Source: Uliginosibacterium sp. (GTDB lineage: Bacteria; Pseudomonadota; Gammaproteobacteria; Burkholderiales; Rhodocyclaceae). From it: a stretch of 64,000 nucleotides of DNA. This document shows positions 15,236 through 25,800 of the stretch, one piece after another. A program made the position numbers and the translations under genes. The first letter of the stretch is position 1, and the number at the start of each line of letters is the position of its first letter. The notes under the pieces were generated by a model. That model was given only the letters and a program-made list of their open reading frames with translations. It was not told the origin of the DNA and ran no database searches. Location: the NCBI GenBank assembly GCA_016718265.1, contig JADKDZ010000029.1:236767-300766 (forward strand), written 5' to 3'.

Positions 15236-16525
15236 ATGAGTTCTGAAGACCAAGCAATTTTTGTCGCTGCAGAAAACTTGTGTGTAGGAATGTATGTTTT
15301 TATCGACCTGCCCTGGTTTCGCCACCCCTTCAGCTTCAATCATTTCAAGATTCGCTCACCAGACCAGATCGCGACCTTGCGAACACTGGGAGTGAAGCAG
15401 TTCCGGATCGATCCCGCGAAAAGCGACGCGAAGAACATCCCCGCCACAGTAGGTGTCCCTCAGCCTGTCGAGTCGAGCTTGCCGGTAGATGAAGTCCCAA
15501 CCGATCCAGACACGGTTGTGAAGAACTCCCGTGTCGCGCGTTTGAAAGAGCGGCGCGAGAAGATTGGGCAGGTTGAGAAAGCCTTTACCAAGGCTGCCGG
15601 AATCATGCGGAACATCAACCGGAACCTGCTTTCGCGTTCGCGCGAGTGCCTGGAAGAGGTGGGCGAACTGGTTGATCAGATGGTACTGGCGTTTCTGGAA
15701 TCCCCTGAGTTGACGCTCCACGTGATGGGCGACAAGGCTGGCGGCGAAGAGGTCTACTACCACGGTTTGAATACCTCGATCCTGTCGATGATGCTGGCAA
15801 AGGACCTTGGAATCACGTTTGAACAGGGGCGTTTGCTTGGGCTGGGTGCCTTGCTACACGACATCGGACTGATGGACATCCCGGACAGAGTGCTGAAGAA
15901 AACGGATGAGCTGACGCATGCAGAGAATGAACTCAGAAAAATGCATTGCGAGTATGGTCTGCGTATCGGCCAGAAGATCGGGCTGCCTGATGCGGTGCTG
16001 GCGATCATCTACCAGCACCATGAAATGGCTGACGGCAGCGGCTATCCAAAAGCGCTGAAAAGCGCGGCTACCCACCCGCTCGCCCGCATCATTTCGGTCG
16101 TTAACTACTATGACAATCTGTGCAATCCCACCGATCTTGCGAAAGCACTGACTCCGCATGAAGCACTGTCGCTGATGTTTGCGCAGCGGCGCAACAAATT
16201 CGATGCACAGACCCTGCAACTTCTGATCCGCTGTCTGGGGGTATTTCCGCCCGGAACGATCGTCAAGCTCTCGAATGATGCTCTGGGGCTGGTTCAGTCG
16301 GTCAATCCTCAGAAGCCCTTGCGCCCCTGGGTATTGCTCTACGATCCCGATATTCCTAAAGAGGAAGCGGTGATGATCGATCTGGAGCGTGAGCCGGACC
16401 TTAACATCAGCAAAGCGATACGACCGATCCAGTTGCCAGCCATGGTGTACGACTACCTCAGTCCACGCAAACGGGTCACTTACTACTTTGACGGCGACAG
16501 CGCTGGCAAGGCAGGCGGGTCATGA
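15236..16525 (+). CDS. HD-GYP domain c-di-GMP phosphodiesterase with N-terminal DUF3391-like region
   Basis: 429 residues from the ATG at 15236, where homology to family N termini begins (VAAENLCVGMYVFIDLPW); an in-frame ATG at 15158 would add 26 residues, and neither start has a clear ribosome site. Residues 5-70 resemble the DUF3391 module often found before HD-GYP. The HD-GYP core has the metal ligands LLHDIGLMDIP and the signature HHEMADGSGYP, matching HHExxDGxGYP, so c-di-GMP hydrolysis is expected. The stop codon overlaps the start of the histidine kinase by four bases, so the two are co-translated and probably form one signalling unit. Confidence 0.88.
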   Translation: MSSEDQAIFVAAENLCVGMYVFIDLPWFRHPFSFNHFKIRSPDQIATLRTLGVKQFRIDPAKSDAKNIPATVGVPQPVESSLPVDEVPTDPDTVVKNSRVARLKERREKIGQVEKAFTKAAGIMRNINRNLLSRSRECLEEVGELVDQMVLAFLESPELTLHVMGDKAGGEEVYYHGLNTSILSMMLAKDLGITFEQGRLLGLGALLHDIGLMDIPDRVLKKTDELTHAENELRKMHCEYGLRIGQKIGLPDAVLAIIYQHHEMADGSGYPKALKSAATHPLARIISVVNYYDNLCNPTDLAKALTPHEALSLMFAQRRNKFDAQTLQLLIRCLGVFPPGTIVKLSNDALGLVQSVNPQKPLRPWVLLYDPDIPKEEAVMIDLEREPDLNISKAIRPIQLPAMVYDYLSPRKRVTYYFDGDSAGKAGGS

Positions 16526-18423
16526 CCGAGTCTCTGGATCACGTCCTGCTCGACTACGCCAGCGACATCATGCTGGTGGTGGATGCTGCGACGCTGGAGA
16601 TTCGCGCCGCAAATGCGCGCGCGTGCTGCGAACTGGGCTATGACCCTGCACAGCTTCTGGGCAAGCCGATTACCGACATCGAGAGTGCGCTGAGCGACGT
16701 GTTCTTCTGGGAGGACGTAAGGGTAGGTGGCAACCCCGAGCTGTGCGATGCAGAAGGCATTTACAGTAAGGCTGATGGCGAGATGCTCATGGTGTCCAAG
16801 AGCATCTTCCGCACGCCGGCGGGCTGGCTGGTTATCCGGGCCCACCGGATCGATGCAGAGAAGCGAGCCGAAGAAGAGCTCGCGCACGTGGCGTCACAAT
16901 TGCGTGCGACGCTTGAGGCGACGGTAGACGGCATTCTGGTGATGGATCGCAATCTCGCCATCACCAACATGAACCGGCGTTTTGCGCAGCTCTGGCAGAT
17001 TCCTGACGAACTGCTCTTGCAGCACGAAGATCGACGTTTGCTCGACTTTCTCGCCACCCTGCTCATTGACCCAACACGGTTTACCGAACTGACGACGCAT
17101 GCCGGGCAGGAGTTGCAGGGCGAGACTTTCGACTCGCTGAGTCTGATCAACGGGCGTACGTTCGAGTGCAAGTCCCGTCCGGCAAGACACGCCGAGCAGA
17201 TCATTGGCCGGGTGTTCTGTTTTACCGATGTGACCGAGCGCAATCAGGCCGAGCGGGCGCTGGTGGCGGCGCGCGACGCCGCCAATTCGGCCAATCGGGC
17301 CAAGGGTGATTTCCTGGCCATGATGTCGCATGAGATTCGCACACCCATGAATGGCATCATCGGTATGGCCCAGCTTCTGGAAGGTACGAAGCTGGACAGC
17401 GAGCAGGAGCAGTACGTCGGTACGATCCGTTCCTCCAGCGAGTCGCTGTTGGCGATCATCAACGACATATTGGATTACTCGAAGATTGAGGCCAAGAAGT
17501 TGAACCTGGAGCGCACGCAGTTCGATCTGGGCCGACTGGTCGAAGATATTTCGAGGCTGTTCTCCTTCTCGGCGCAGGACAAGAAGCTTGATTTCCGGGT
17601 TCGGATGGCGCCAGGCATGCCCGAGTTCTTCTACGGTGACCCGGTGCGCTTGCGACAGATTCTCGTGAATCTGATAGGTAATGCCCTGAAATTTACAGGG
17701 CACGGCTACGTGGAACTCAGTGTGCGCGAGCTGGAGAATCTGGGTGACAAGCTCAGGCTGCGCTTCTCGGTGGTCGACACGGGGATTGGTATCCCCGCTG
17801 ACAAGCTGGAGCATGTGTTCAGCCCCTTCGAGCAGGCGGATATGTCGACGACGCGCCGTTTCGGAGGAACCGGGCTTGGTCTTTCGATCTGTCGCATGCT
17901 TTGCGAATTGATGCACGGCGAAATCGGCGTTCACAGCCAATTAGGCAAGGGCTCTGAGTTCTGGTTTACCGCGGTACTCGCCCGCGGAAGCGAGGAGGCA
18001 CGGGCAGGCACAAGTCTCACCCACAGCCTCGCGGCCGTCAGCATTGATCCTGCCACGCCGATTCTGGTCGTTGAAGACAATCAGGTTAACGTGTTGGTGA
18101 TCAGCAAATTGCTGAAGAAACTTGGCGCGGCGGCGATTACCGTCGCCCAGAACGGGGAGGAAGCCGTGCGTTGCTGCGAGAGCAGCACGTATGACTTGAT
18201 CTTGATGGATACCCATATGCCGATCATGGACGGCTTGGCGGCCACGCGTGAACTGCGCCAGCGCGGGCTGCGGACCCGGATTGTTGGCGTCAGTGCTGAC
18301 GCCATGGCCGATGATCGCGATGCAGCGCTGGCATCGGGCATGGATGACTACATCACCAAGCCAGTATCTATCGAATCGCTTCGAGATGCCGTGGCCCGAG
18401 CCCAGCGCGAGCCGCCGGCCTGA
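16522..18423 (+). CDS. Hybrid sensor histidine kinase/response regulator with PAS domains
   Basis: 633 residues. Two PAS-like domains (about 5-120 and 130-245), then HisKA with the phospho-His in MSHEIRTPMNG (His near 270), the ATPase with N box NLIGNALKFTGHG, G1 DTGIGIP and G2 GGTGLGLSIC, and a receiver domain from about 512 with the phospho-Asp in LILMDTHMP (about 563) and Lys in YITKP. No membrane segment, so a cytoplasmic sensor. It is fused in translation to the HD-GYP gene (ATGA overlap), which suggests control of that phosphodiesterase. It ends two bases before the convergent purD. Confidence 0.92.
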   Translation: MTESLDHVLLDYASDIMLVVDAATLEIRAANARACCELGYDPAQLLGKPITDIESALSDVFFWEDVRVGGNPELCDAEGIYSKADGEMLMVSKSIFRTPAGWLVIRAHRIDAEKRAEEELAHVASQLRATLEATVDGILVMDRNLAITNMNRRFAQLWQIPDELLLQHEDRRLLDFLATLLIDPTRFTELTTHAGQELQGETFDSLSLINGRTFECKSRPARHAEQIIGRVFCFTDVTERNQAERALVAARDAANSANRAKGDFLAMMSHEIRTPMNGIIGMAQLLEGTKLDSEQEQYVGTIRSSSESLLAIINDILDYSKIEAKKLNLERTQFDLGRLVEDISRLFSFSAQDKKLDFRVRMAPGMPEFFYGDPVRLRQILVNLIGNALKFTGHGYVELSVRELENLGDKLRLRFSVVDTGIGIPADKLEHVFSPFEQADMSTTRRFGGTGLGLSICRMLCELMHGEIGVHSQLGKGSEFWFTAVLARGSEEARAGTSLTHSLAAVSIDPATPILVVEDNQVNVLVISKLLKKLGAAAITVAQNGEEAVRCCESSTYDLILMDTHMPIMDGLAATRELRQRGLRTRIVGVSADAMADDRDAALASGMDDYITKPVSIESLRDAVARAQREPPA

Positions 18424-18424
18424 G

Positions 18425-19693
18425 TCAGCGCTTGACGGCGCGATGCCCGATATCGTGACGGTATTGCATGCCTTCGAATTGAATGTGGCCCGCCAGCTCG
18501 TACGCGCGGCTCTGCGCGACCTTGACCGAGTCTCCCAGTGCGGTCACGCATAGCACGCGGCCGCCGCTCGTTACCACTTTGCCGTCGCGCTGGGCAGTAC
18601 CGGCATGAAACACGTGGGCGTCTTCAAGGGTCGCTTCCAGCCCGCTGATGACATCGCCTTTGCGGGGCTCGTCGGGATAGCCGCCCGCTGCCATGACAAC
18701 ACCTAACGCAACGCGCCTGTCCCAGTCTGCTTCAGCCGTGTCGAGCTTGCCTGCCAACGCCGCTTCGACCAGCTCAACCAGATCGGTCTTCAGGCGCATC
18801 ATGATGGGCTGGGTTTCCGGGTCGCCAAAACGGCAATTGAACTCGACAACGCGCGGGGCGCCTTGTTCGTCGATCATCAGGCCCGCATACAGAAAGCCGG
18901 TGTACGGCAAGCCATCGGCGGCCATGCCAGCCAGGGTCGGGTTGATGATCTCGCGCATCACGCGTGCGTGGATGGCCGGGGTTACCACAGGTGCTGGAGA
19001 ATAGGCGCCCATGCCCCCGGTATTGGGCCCGAGGTCTCCGTCCTTGAGGCGCTTGTGGTCCTGGCTGGTCGCCATCGCAAGCGCATGCTTGCCATCAGCC
19101 ATGACAATGAAGCTCGCTTCTTCACCCTGCATGAACTCTTCAATCACGACGCGGGCACCGGCGTCGCCCATCTTGTTGCCCACCAGCATCATGTCGATGG
19201 CCGCGTGGGCTTCGTCGGCATCCATGGCGACAACGACGCCCTTGCCGGCGGCAAGGCCGTCAGCCTTGATCACGATCGGCGCGCCTTCAAGGTCGATGTA
19301 TGCGTGTGCGTCTGCCGCATCGGAGAAAGTCTGGTACTTGGCCGTCGGAATGCCATGGCGCACAAGGAACTGCTTGGCGAAGTCCTTCGAAGATTCAAGT
19401 TGAGCGCAAGCCCGCGTGGGGCCGAAGATCGGCAAGCCCTCCGCCCGGAAGGCATCGACAACTCCCGCCGCGAGGGGCGCTTCGGGGCCGACAATGGTCA
19501 GACCGATGCCTTCCTTGCGGACAAAGGCGATCCACTCCGGGATGGTGGTGGCGGCGACATTCTCCAGTGCCGGTTCGCGGTCTGTACCAGCATTTCCCGG
19601 TGCGACGTAGACCTTCTGGATACGCTGTGACTGAGCCAGTTTCCAGGCCAAAGCGTGCTCACGACCACCCGAACCGATGACGAGAATCTTCAT
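18425..19693 (-). CDS. purD: Phosphoribosylamine-glycine ligase
   Basis: 422 residues. N-terminal MKILVIGSGGREHALAWKL is the GARS signature, followed by the ATP-grasp domain (VIKADGLAAGKGVVVA, EASFIVMADGKHAL, NTGGMGAYSPAP) and the C-terminal domain with VEFNCRFGDPETQ. It makes GAR from phosphoribosylamine and glycine in purine synthesis. It lies 22 bases after purH in the dusB-fis-purH-purD operon. Confidence 0.95.
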   Translation of the reverse strand: MKILVIGSGGREHALAWKLAQSQRIQKVYVAPGNAGTDREPALENVAATTIPEWIAFVRKEGIGLTIVGPEAPLAAGVVDAFRAEGLPIFGPTRACAQLESSKDFAKQFLVRHGIPTAKYQTFSDAADAHAYIDLEGAPIVIKADGLAAGKGVVVAMDADEAHAAIDMMLVGNKMGDAGARVVIEEFMQGEEASFIVMADGKHALAMATSQDHKRLKDGDLGPNTGGMGAYSPAPVVTPAIHARVMREIINPTLAGMAADGLPYTGFLYAGLMIDEQGAPRVVEFNCRFGDPETQPIMMRLKTDLVELVEAALAGKLDTAEADWDRRVALGVVMAAGGYPDEPRKGDVISGLEATLEDAHVFHAGTAQRDGKVVTSGGRVLCVTALGDSVKVAQSRAYELAGHIQFEGMQYRHDIGHRAVKR

Positions 19694-19715
19694 GATGACT
19701 TTCTATGGGTACGGA

Positions 19716-21311
19716 TCAATGACGGAAGTGGCGGATACTGGTGAAGACCATTGCAATGCCTTGCTCGTCGGCTGCGGCGATGACCTCAGCGTCACGCATT
19801 GAGCCACCAGGCTGAATCAGTGCGGTTGCGCCCGCCTGCGCGAGGACGTCCAGACCATCACGGAAGGGGAGAAACGCTTCTGACGCGGCTGCACAGCCTG
19901 CCAGTGACAAACCCGCCGCTTCCGCCTTGATCTTGGCGATCAGCGCCGAGTCGACGCGCTTGACCTGACCGGACCCAATACCCAGCGTCAGGCCATCCTT
20001 GCCGTAGACGATCGCGTTGGACTTGACGAACTTGGCAACACGCCACGCAAACAGCATGTCACGCAATTCAGTTTCGGTAGGTGCGCGCTGGGTGACTACT
20101 TTGAGGTTGGCAGGCTGGATGCAGGCGTCGTCGTAGGTCTGCACCAGCAGACCACCACCCACACGCTTGTAATCCGCCTGGCTGATCTGACCGAGGGGGC
20201 AGGTCAGGATACGCAGGTTCTGCTTGGCGGCAAACACTGCCAGTGCCTCGGCGGTGTAAGCCGGTGCAATGATGACTTCGGCAAACTGGCCAGCGACCGC
20301 CTTGGCCGCTGCTTCGTCAACGGTCAGGTTAAAGGCGATGATTCCGCCGTAAGCGGCTTCGCGATCGGTCGTGAAGGCGCGGCGATAGGCTTCTTCCGCG
20401 GTGGCCCCCAACGCGACGCCACACGGATTGGCATGCTTGACGATCACGCAGGCGGGAACCTCAGCGTCAAACGCTTTGAGGCACTCCCAGGTCGCGTCGG
20501 CGTCCGCAATGTTGTTGTACGAAAGTTCTTTGCCCTGCAACTGCGTGTAGTTGGCGATGCCGCCAGTCGGCACGGTCAGATCGCGGTAGAAGGCGGCTGT
20601 CTGATGCGGGTTCTCGCCGTAGCGAAGGTCTTGCACCTTGTCGAATGCGAGCTGCAGGCGTGTCGGGTACTCTGCGCGCTCCGGAGCGGCGTTTCCCTTG
20701 AGCTGATTTTCATCCACTGCCGTCAGCCAATTCGCAATGGTGGCATCGTAGCGAGCGGTGTGGGTGAAGGCTTTGCGTGCCAGCTCAAAACGCGTCTTGT
20801 ACGCCAGATTGCCGCCACGTTCCTTCAGCTCTTCAATAATGGTCGCATAGTCTTCCGGGTCGGTCACGATGCCGACGCCACCCACCTCATTGCCATGGTT
20901 TTTGGCGGCGGCGCGCACCATGGTCGGCCCGCCGATGTCGATGTTCTCGATGGCATCGTCAAGCGTACAGCCTGCCTTGGCGACGGTTGCCTGAAACGGG
21001 TAGAGATTCACTACGACCAGATCGATGCGCGGGATCTGGTGTGCCTCAAGCGTTGCCAGATGCTCGGGCAAATCGCGTCGGGCGAGAATCCCGCCATGCA
21101 CCTTGGGATGCAAGGTCTTTACCCGTCCGTCCAGCATTTCTGGAAACCCGGTGTAATCACCGACGTCTGTGACTGCGAGCCCAGCATCGCGCAGCGTCTT
21201 GGCTGTTCCGCCGGTTGAGAGCAGCTTGACACCAAGTGCTGCGAGCGCTTGCGCGAATTCAACGATTCCGCGTTTGTCAGAAACACTGAGGAGGGCTTGG
21301 GAGACAGTCAT
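19716..21311 (-). CDS. purH: Bifunctional AICAR transformylase/IMP cyclohydrolase
   Basis: 531 residues from the ATG at 21311, where the conserved QALLSVSDKRGIVEFA begins; a TTG eight codons earlier is less likely. The N-terminal MGS-like cyclohydrolase domain includes LLSTGGTAKTLRDAG and VDLVVVNLYPF. The C-terminal transformylase shows KELSYNNIADADA, the catalytic KHANPCGVALG and the end QPGGSMRDAEVIAAADE. It carries out the last two steps to IMP. It follows fis by 30 bases. Confidence 0.95.
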   Translation of the reverse strand: MTVSQALLSVSDKRGIVEFAQALAALGVKLLSTGGTAKTLRDAGLAVTDVGDYTGFPEMLDGRVKTLHPKVHGGILARRDLPEHLATLEAHQIPRIDLVVVNLYPFQATVAKAGCTLDDAIENIDIGGPTMVRAAAKNHGNEVGGVGIVTDPEDYATIIEELKERGGNLAYKTRFELARKAFTHTARYDATIANWLTAVDENQLKGNAAPERAEYPTRLQLAFDKVQDLRYGENPHQTAAFYRDLTVPTGGIANYTQLQGKELSYNNIADADATWECLKAFDAEVPACVIVKHANPCGVALGATAEEAYRRAFTTDREAAYGGIIAFNLTVDEAAAKAVAGQFAEVIIAPAYTAEALAVFAAKQNLRILTCPLGQISQADYKRVGGGLLVQTYDDACIQPANLKVVTQRAPTETELRDMLFAWRVAKFVKSNAIVYGKDGLTLGIGSGQVKRVDSALIAKIKAEAAGLSLAGCAAASEAFLPFRDGLDVLAQAGATALIQPGGSMRDAEVIAAADEQGIAMVFTSIRHFRH

Positions 21312-21341
21312 GATGTGAGGATCGAGTAGGTTCAAGAGGGT

Positions 21342-21587
21342 TCAACCGGCCAGCAGCCCATAATCGGCGATCTTGCGGCGCAAGGTGTTGCGTGTGATGC
21401 CGAGCAGTTCGGCGGCCTGAGTCTGGTTGCCGTTCGAGCGGCGCAAGGCGTATTCGAGTAAGGGGCGCTCAACTTGGCGCATGACCATCTCGTGCAGCGC
21501 GTCGGGCGCTTCACCATCAAGGTCGGTGAAATAGCGATCGAGTACGTGGGCGACGCATAAGGCTAAATCGTTGTTGTTATGGCTCAT
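21342..21587 (-). CDS. fis: Fis-family DNA-binding protein
   Basis: 81 residues from the ATG at 21587. The C-terminal helix-turn-helix (NQTQAAELLGITRNTLRRKI) is the Fis signature, and the N-terminal half (LDRYFTDLDGEAPDALHEMV) is the usual short dimerisation region. The start codon overlaps the dusB stop (ATGA), the classic dusB-fis arrangement. It is a nucleoid protein and transcription regulator. Confidence 0.93.
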   Translation of the reverse strand: MSHNNNDLALCVAHVLDRYFTDLDGEAPDALHEMVMRQVERPLLEYALRRSNGNQTQAAELLGITRNTLRRKIADYGLLAG

Positions 21588-22615
21588 GCTGCGAGGGCCT
21601 TCTGCTCTGTGTTGTCCGGGAGTGCATATTGTAGGCGTGGAAACAGGCCTGCGAGCTGTGCAAAATACGCTTCGAGCGCAAGAAGCTGATCTGCGGCGCA
21701 CAACAAGGGATTTACGCGGGCGCGGAACTGGGCCGCGCCAGGTAGCCCTCGCGCGTACCAGCCGAGGTGTTTGCGCGCGATTCGTACGCCGGCCTCCTCG
21801 CCATAAAACGCATGGATTTGTGCGATGTGGCTTCGGCAGATCGCATGCGCCTCGCTGACCAGGGGTGCGTCCAGGCTTTCACCTGTTTTCAAGTAGTGCG
21901 CGATCTCGCGAAACAGCCAGGGACGGCCTTGTGCGGCACGGCCGATCATGAGTCCATCGGCCTGCGTGTAGTCCATCACGTAGCGCGCTTTCTCAGGCGA
22001 GTTGATGTCGCCGTTTGCGACAACCGGGATGGCCACTGTAGATTTCACCAGCGCGATCGTGTCGTACTCAGCGTTGCCGGTGTACTGGTCAGCGCGGGTA
22101 CGCCCATGAACCGCCAGCAGTCGAATGCCCGCCTCTTCCGCGATACGCGCGATCTGTGGCGCGTTACGGCAGTCTCGATCCCAGCCGGTGCGGAACTTAA
22201 GAGTGACTGGCGTGTTCGGCACTGCTGCGACGACCGCTGCCAGGATTTGCGCGACCAAGCGCTCGTCACGCATCAGCGCCGAGCCAGCCTGAACGTTACA
22301 GACTTTCTTGGCTGGGCAACCCATGTTTATATCGATCAAATCAGCGCCATTCTCGACGTTCAGTCGAGCGGCTGCGGCCATCATCGAAGGGTCTGCACCT
22401 GCGATCTGAACCGACACCGGCCCAAGCTCCCCAGCATGGTTGGTACGTCTTCGTGTTTTCGTGGATGCATACAACAAAGCATTGGACGTGACCATCTCCG
22501 ATACCGCAAGCCCCGCACCCATCTGGCGGCACAGTTGGCGAAACGGCCTATCTGTTACCCCAGCCATCGGCGCAACAAACAGGTTGTTTTTCAAGTGGAT
22601 ACCAGCGAATTCCAT
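21584..22615 (-). CDS. dusB: tRNA-dihydrouridine synthase B
   Basis: 343 residues. FMN-dependent TIM barrel with APMAGVTDRPFRQLCR at the N terminus, NMGCPAKKVC with the catalytic Cys, KFRTGWD, VHGRTR and NGDINSPEKA, all typical of Dus enzymes; the link to fis marks it as DusB. It reduces uridines in the tRNA D-loop. It is the first gene of the operon; the 186 bases to the chpA stop hold nothing recognised apart from its likely promoter. Confidence 0.95.
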   Translation of the reverse strand: MEFAGIHLKNNLFVAPMAGVTDRPFRQLCRQMGAGLAVSEMVTSNALLYASTKTRRRTNHAGELGPVSVQIAGADPSMMAAAARLNVENGADLIDINMGCPAKKVCNVQAGSALMRDERLVAQILAAVVAAVPNTPVTLKFRTGWDRDCRNAPQIARIAEEAGIRLLAVHGRTRADQYTGNAEYDTIALVKSTVAIPVVANGDINSPEKARYVMDYTQADGLMIGRAAQGRPWLFREIAHYLKTGESLDAPLVSEAHAICRSHIAQIHAFYGEEAGVRIARKHLGWYARGLPGAAQFRARVNPLLCAADQLLALEAYFAQLAGLFPRLQYALPDNTEQKALAA

Positions 22616-22801
22616 GGGGACTACTGCAATGGGAGGGCGCGGAATTTTACTGCATGCCGCCGGAAGGGGTAAGGGTCAATTGGCCGCGCGGGAAAACAAA
22701 AAGCTGCACGTAAGCGAGGACGCCGTTGGCGCGGGGGGATCCAGGGAATTGGACGGTGGAACCGGACCGACTACGCAGCCAGTCCGGTTTCATACGCAGG
22801 G

Positions 22802-25800
22802 TTAGAGTTTGCGCGCAATAAAGCCCGCAATCAGCTCAAGCAACTGCTCTTCCTGATAGGGTTTGCCGAGGTAGTGATTGACGCCGATCTCCATGGCGTA
22901 ATTGCGGTGCTTGTCGGCCATGCGGGAGGTAATCATGATGATCGGGATGTCACGAAGACGTGCATCTGCCCGTACATTTCTTGCAAGATCGAAGCCGTCC
23001 ATCCGCGGCATCTCGATGTCGAGAAGCATCACATCTGGCTTCATATCAACGAGTTGTTCGAGCGCGTCGACGCCATCCTTGGCGGTGACGACCTGGAAGC
23101 CTTCGCGCTCTAGCAAACGGCTCGTGATCTTGCGAACCGTCAAGGAATCATCGACGACCATGATCGTCGGGATACGCGTTTCCTCGACTGGTTCGGCGGC
23201 CATGCCGCCGCCCTGTTCGTCTGTCAGATCATTGCGGCTGGTCGTCACCACATGGCGAGCGGCGAGGGCCACCGGGTTGAGAATCAGCGAGATCTCACCG
23301 TCAGGCAGCACCGTGGCGCCACTGAAGCCCTGCAGGCGCACGAACTGCGGCCCGGCATTCTTGACCACGATTTCCTGGTTGCCCCGCAATTCATCGATGT
23401 GCACCGCCAAGGTCTGACTGCCGGCGCGTGTCAGCAGCAGCCAGTGGAAGCGGGAGCTGGCGGGTCTTGACTGTGTGTCACCCAGCAAACGTGGGAGATA
23501 AGCGAACGGATACTGCGTGTTATTCCACTCCACGTAGCCCCGCGATCTGGCTTCCTCAAGCGGCTGCTCTTTGACCTCCAGGGCCTGTTCGACCATGTTC
23601 GAGGGAATCGCGTAGGTCCGTTCGCCCGAACGAACCAGCAGTGCTTGGGTGACGGCGAGGGTCAGGGGCAGATGGACAATGAATTTCGTGCCCTGGCCAT
23701 TGACCGAAGAAACGTCAATCCGACCACCAACCGAAAGCGTCTCGTTCTTGACGACGTCCATCCCCACACCGCGGCCTGCCACGCCAGAAATTGACTCTGC
23801 GGTGGAGAAACCGGGCTCAAAAATCAACTGAGTCAAGCGGTTTTCCGTCGGGCGCTCCGCTTCTCCGATCAAGCCGGATTTACGCCCGCGTGCCAGGATT
23901 CGCTCGAAGTCGAGGCCGTGCCCATCGTCGGACAGTTCCAGCGCAATTTCGTTGGACAACTGGTTGAGCTTCAAGGTGATCTGGCCAAACTCGGGCTTGC
24001 CGGCAGCCAGGCGCTGCTCAGGAATCTCGACGCCGTGGGCGATGGCATTGCGCAGCAAATGTTCGATCGGCGCAGTCATCCGGTCTAGCACGCCACGGTC
24101 GATCTCGATACTGCCGCCCTGAATATCCAGGTTGACCCGCTTGCCGACTTCCTTGGACGTCTGGCGAACGATGCGATAGAGACGATCCGCGAGCTCTTCG
24201 AACGGCACCATCCGAACGCTCATCAGGGCTTGCTGGAGATCGCGTGACAAGCGTCCTTGCGCATGCAGCGCTGCATCCGCGGCATCAAGGTTACGCAGCA
24301 GGTTCTGCTGGATGGTGGTGACGTCACCGACCGACTCGGCCATCATCCGCGTCAGTTCCTGCAGGCGGGTAAAGCGGTCGAACTCAAGCGGGTCGAAATC
24401 GGAGTGCTGGGACTCTGCCGCAGCAATCCGGGACTGCATTTGCGACTCGGCTTGAATTTCCACCTCGCGCAGCTGGTTGCGCAACCGGATAACGTTTTCC
24501 GTCAGGTCGAGCATGGAACGCCGAAGCGTGCGCAACTCCCCTTCGATTCGGGTTCGAGCAATCGAGACTTCACCTGCCTCATTGACAAAGCGGTCGATCA
24601 GGTCTGCCCGGACGCGCAAGGGCGCACGCTGCCCCTGAGCGACTTCAAGCTCGTCAATGACCGAACCGGCTGGCGTCAAGCCTGATCCTGCTGAGGAGAA
24701 CTCCGGCGCGGTACCGTCATGCGCAGTGGCGGAGGCTTGCTGTGAGCCCTCAGCGTGTGCCTGATCAGTCGTGATATCGGGATGGCGAAGCAATTCAACG
24801 AGGGTGCCGATCTGGTCGAGACCGGATTCGAGCTCGTCAACCAGACGGATATCGACGCTGCCACCGGCGTGTTCCTGCAGGCGGCTTTCAAGGCCGTGAA
24901 CATAGGCGCCGAGCTGCATGGCGCCAGTCATGCGGGCGCTGCCTTTGAGTGTGTGCAGCAAGCGTGCAACGCTTTGCAGATGTGACTCGTCTGCTACGTT
25001 GGCACGCAGCTCGCGCAGCTCGGTCCCGAGTGCGGCACCGAGCTCATCGGCTTCCTCGAAGAAGATGGGGAGGAGCTGGTCGTCCAGCTCGTCATGAACG
25101 GCTGCCGCTTCAAAGCTCTCTCCACCCGTGTCAGACAGGCGTGCATCGGTCAGCACCGCGCCCAGTGCCTGGTTGTCGGCGGGCACTTCCTCAAAGAGAG
25201 GCTCGGCCACTGGTGCCTCTGACAAGACTTCATCGGGCTCGACTTGTTGTTCAGGGATCGATGCCAGGGGCTCAACCAGCTCAATGCCCGGCAAATCCGG
25301 CTCTGGCGCAACGAGGGCTGAGACGCGTTCCTCTGGGGTGAGCAGATCAGGATGCAGCTGCTCCAACTGCGTGATCAGGTGCGAGGCAGGCTCGGGCATG
25401 ATCATACCGAGGACGTCCGCCAACATCTCATTGAGTTTGGCAACCGCGGCGCCAAATATGGCAGTCTGTTGCGGCTCAGGCGGCAAGCTGATGTCCGTAA
25501 AGCGATGCAGCGCGTGCTCTACAGCTTTGCCCAGGCTGTAAGCCGGATCAATCCGCGCAGTTCCGGAGATACCTGCCAGGGTGTGTGCGGCACGTAGGGC
25601 TTCCACACTGGGCACGCGCAGCGGGCTCAGCTCAAGGTGGCGAATTTCCGCGACCAACTGATCCAGATGCTGACGGGCTTCGCCGACATAGAGATCGTAT
25701 AGCCCACGAGAAAGTGATTGATCCCCGATCTGTACTTCGCTGTCAGACGTTTGACCAATGGTGGCGGGCGCCACTTCGAGCGTATCCAGAGGGACTTCTT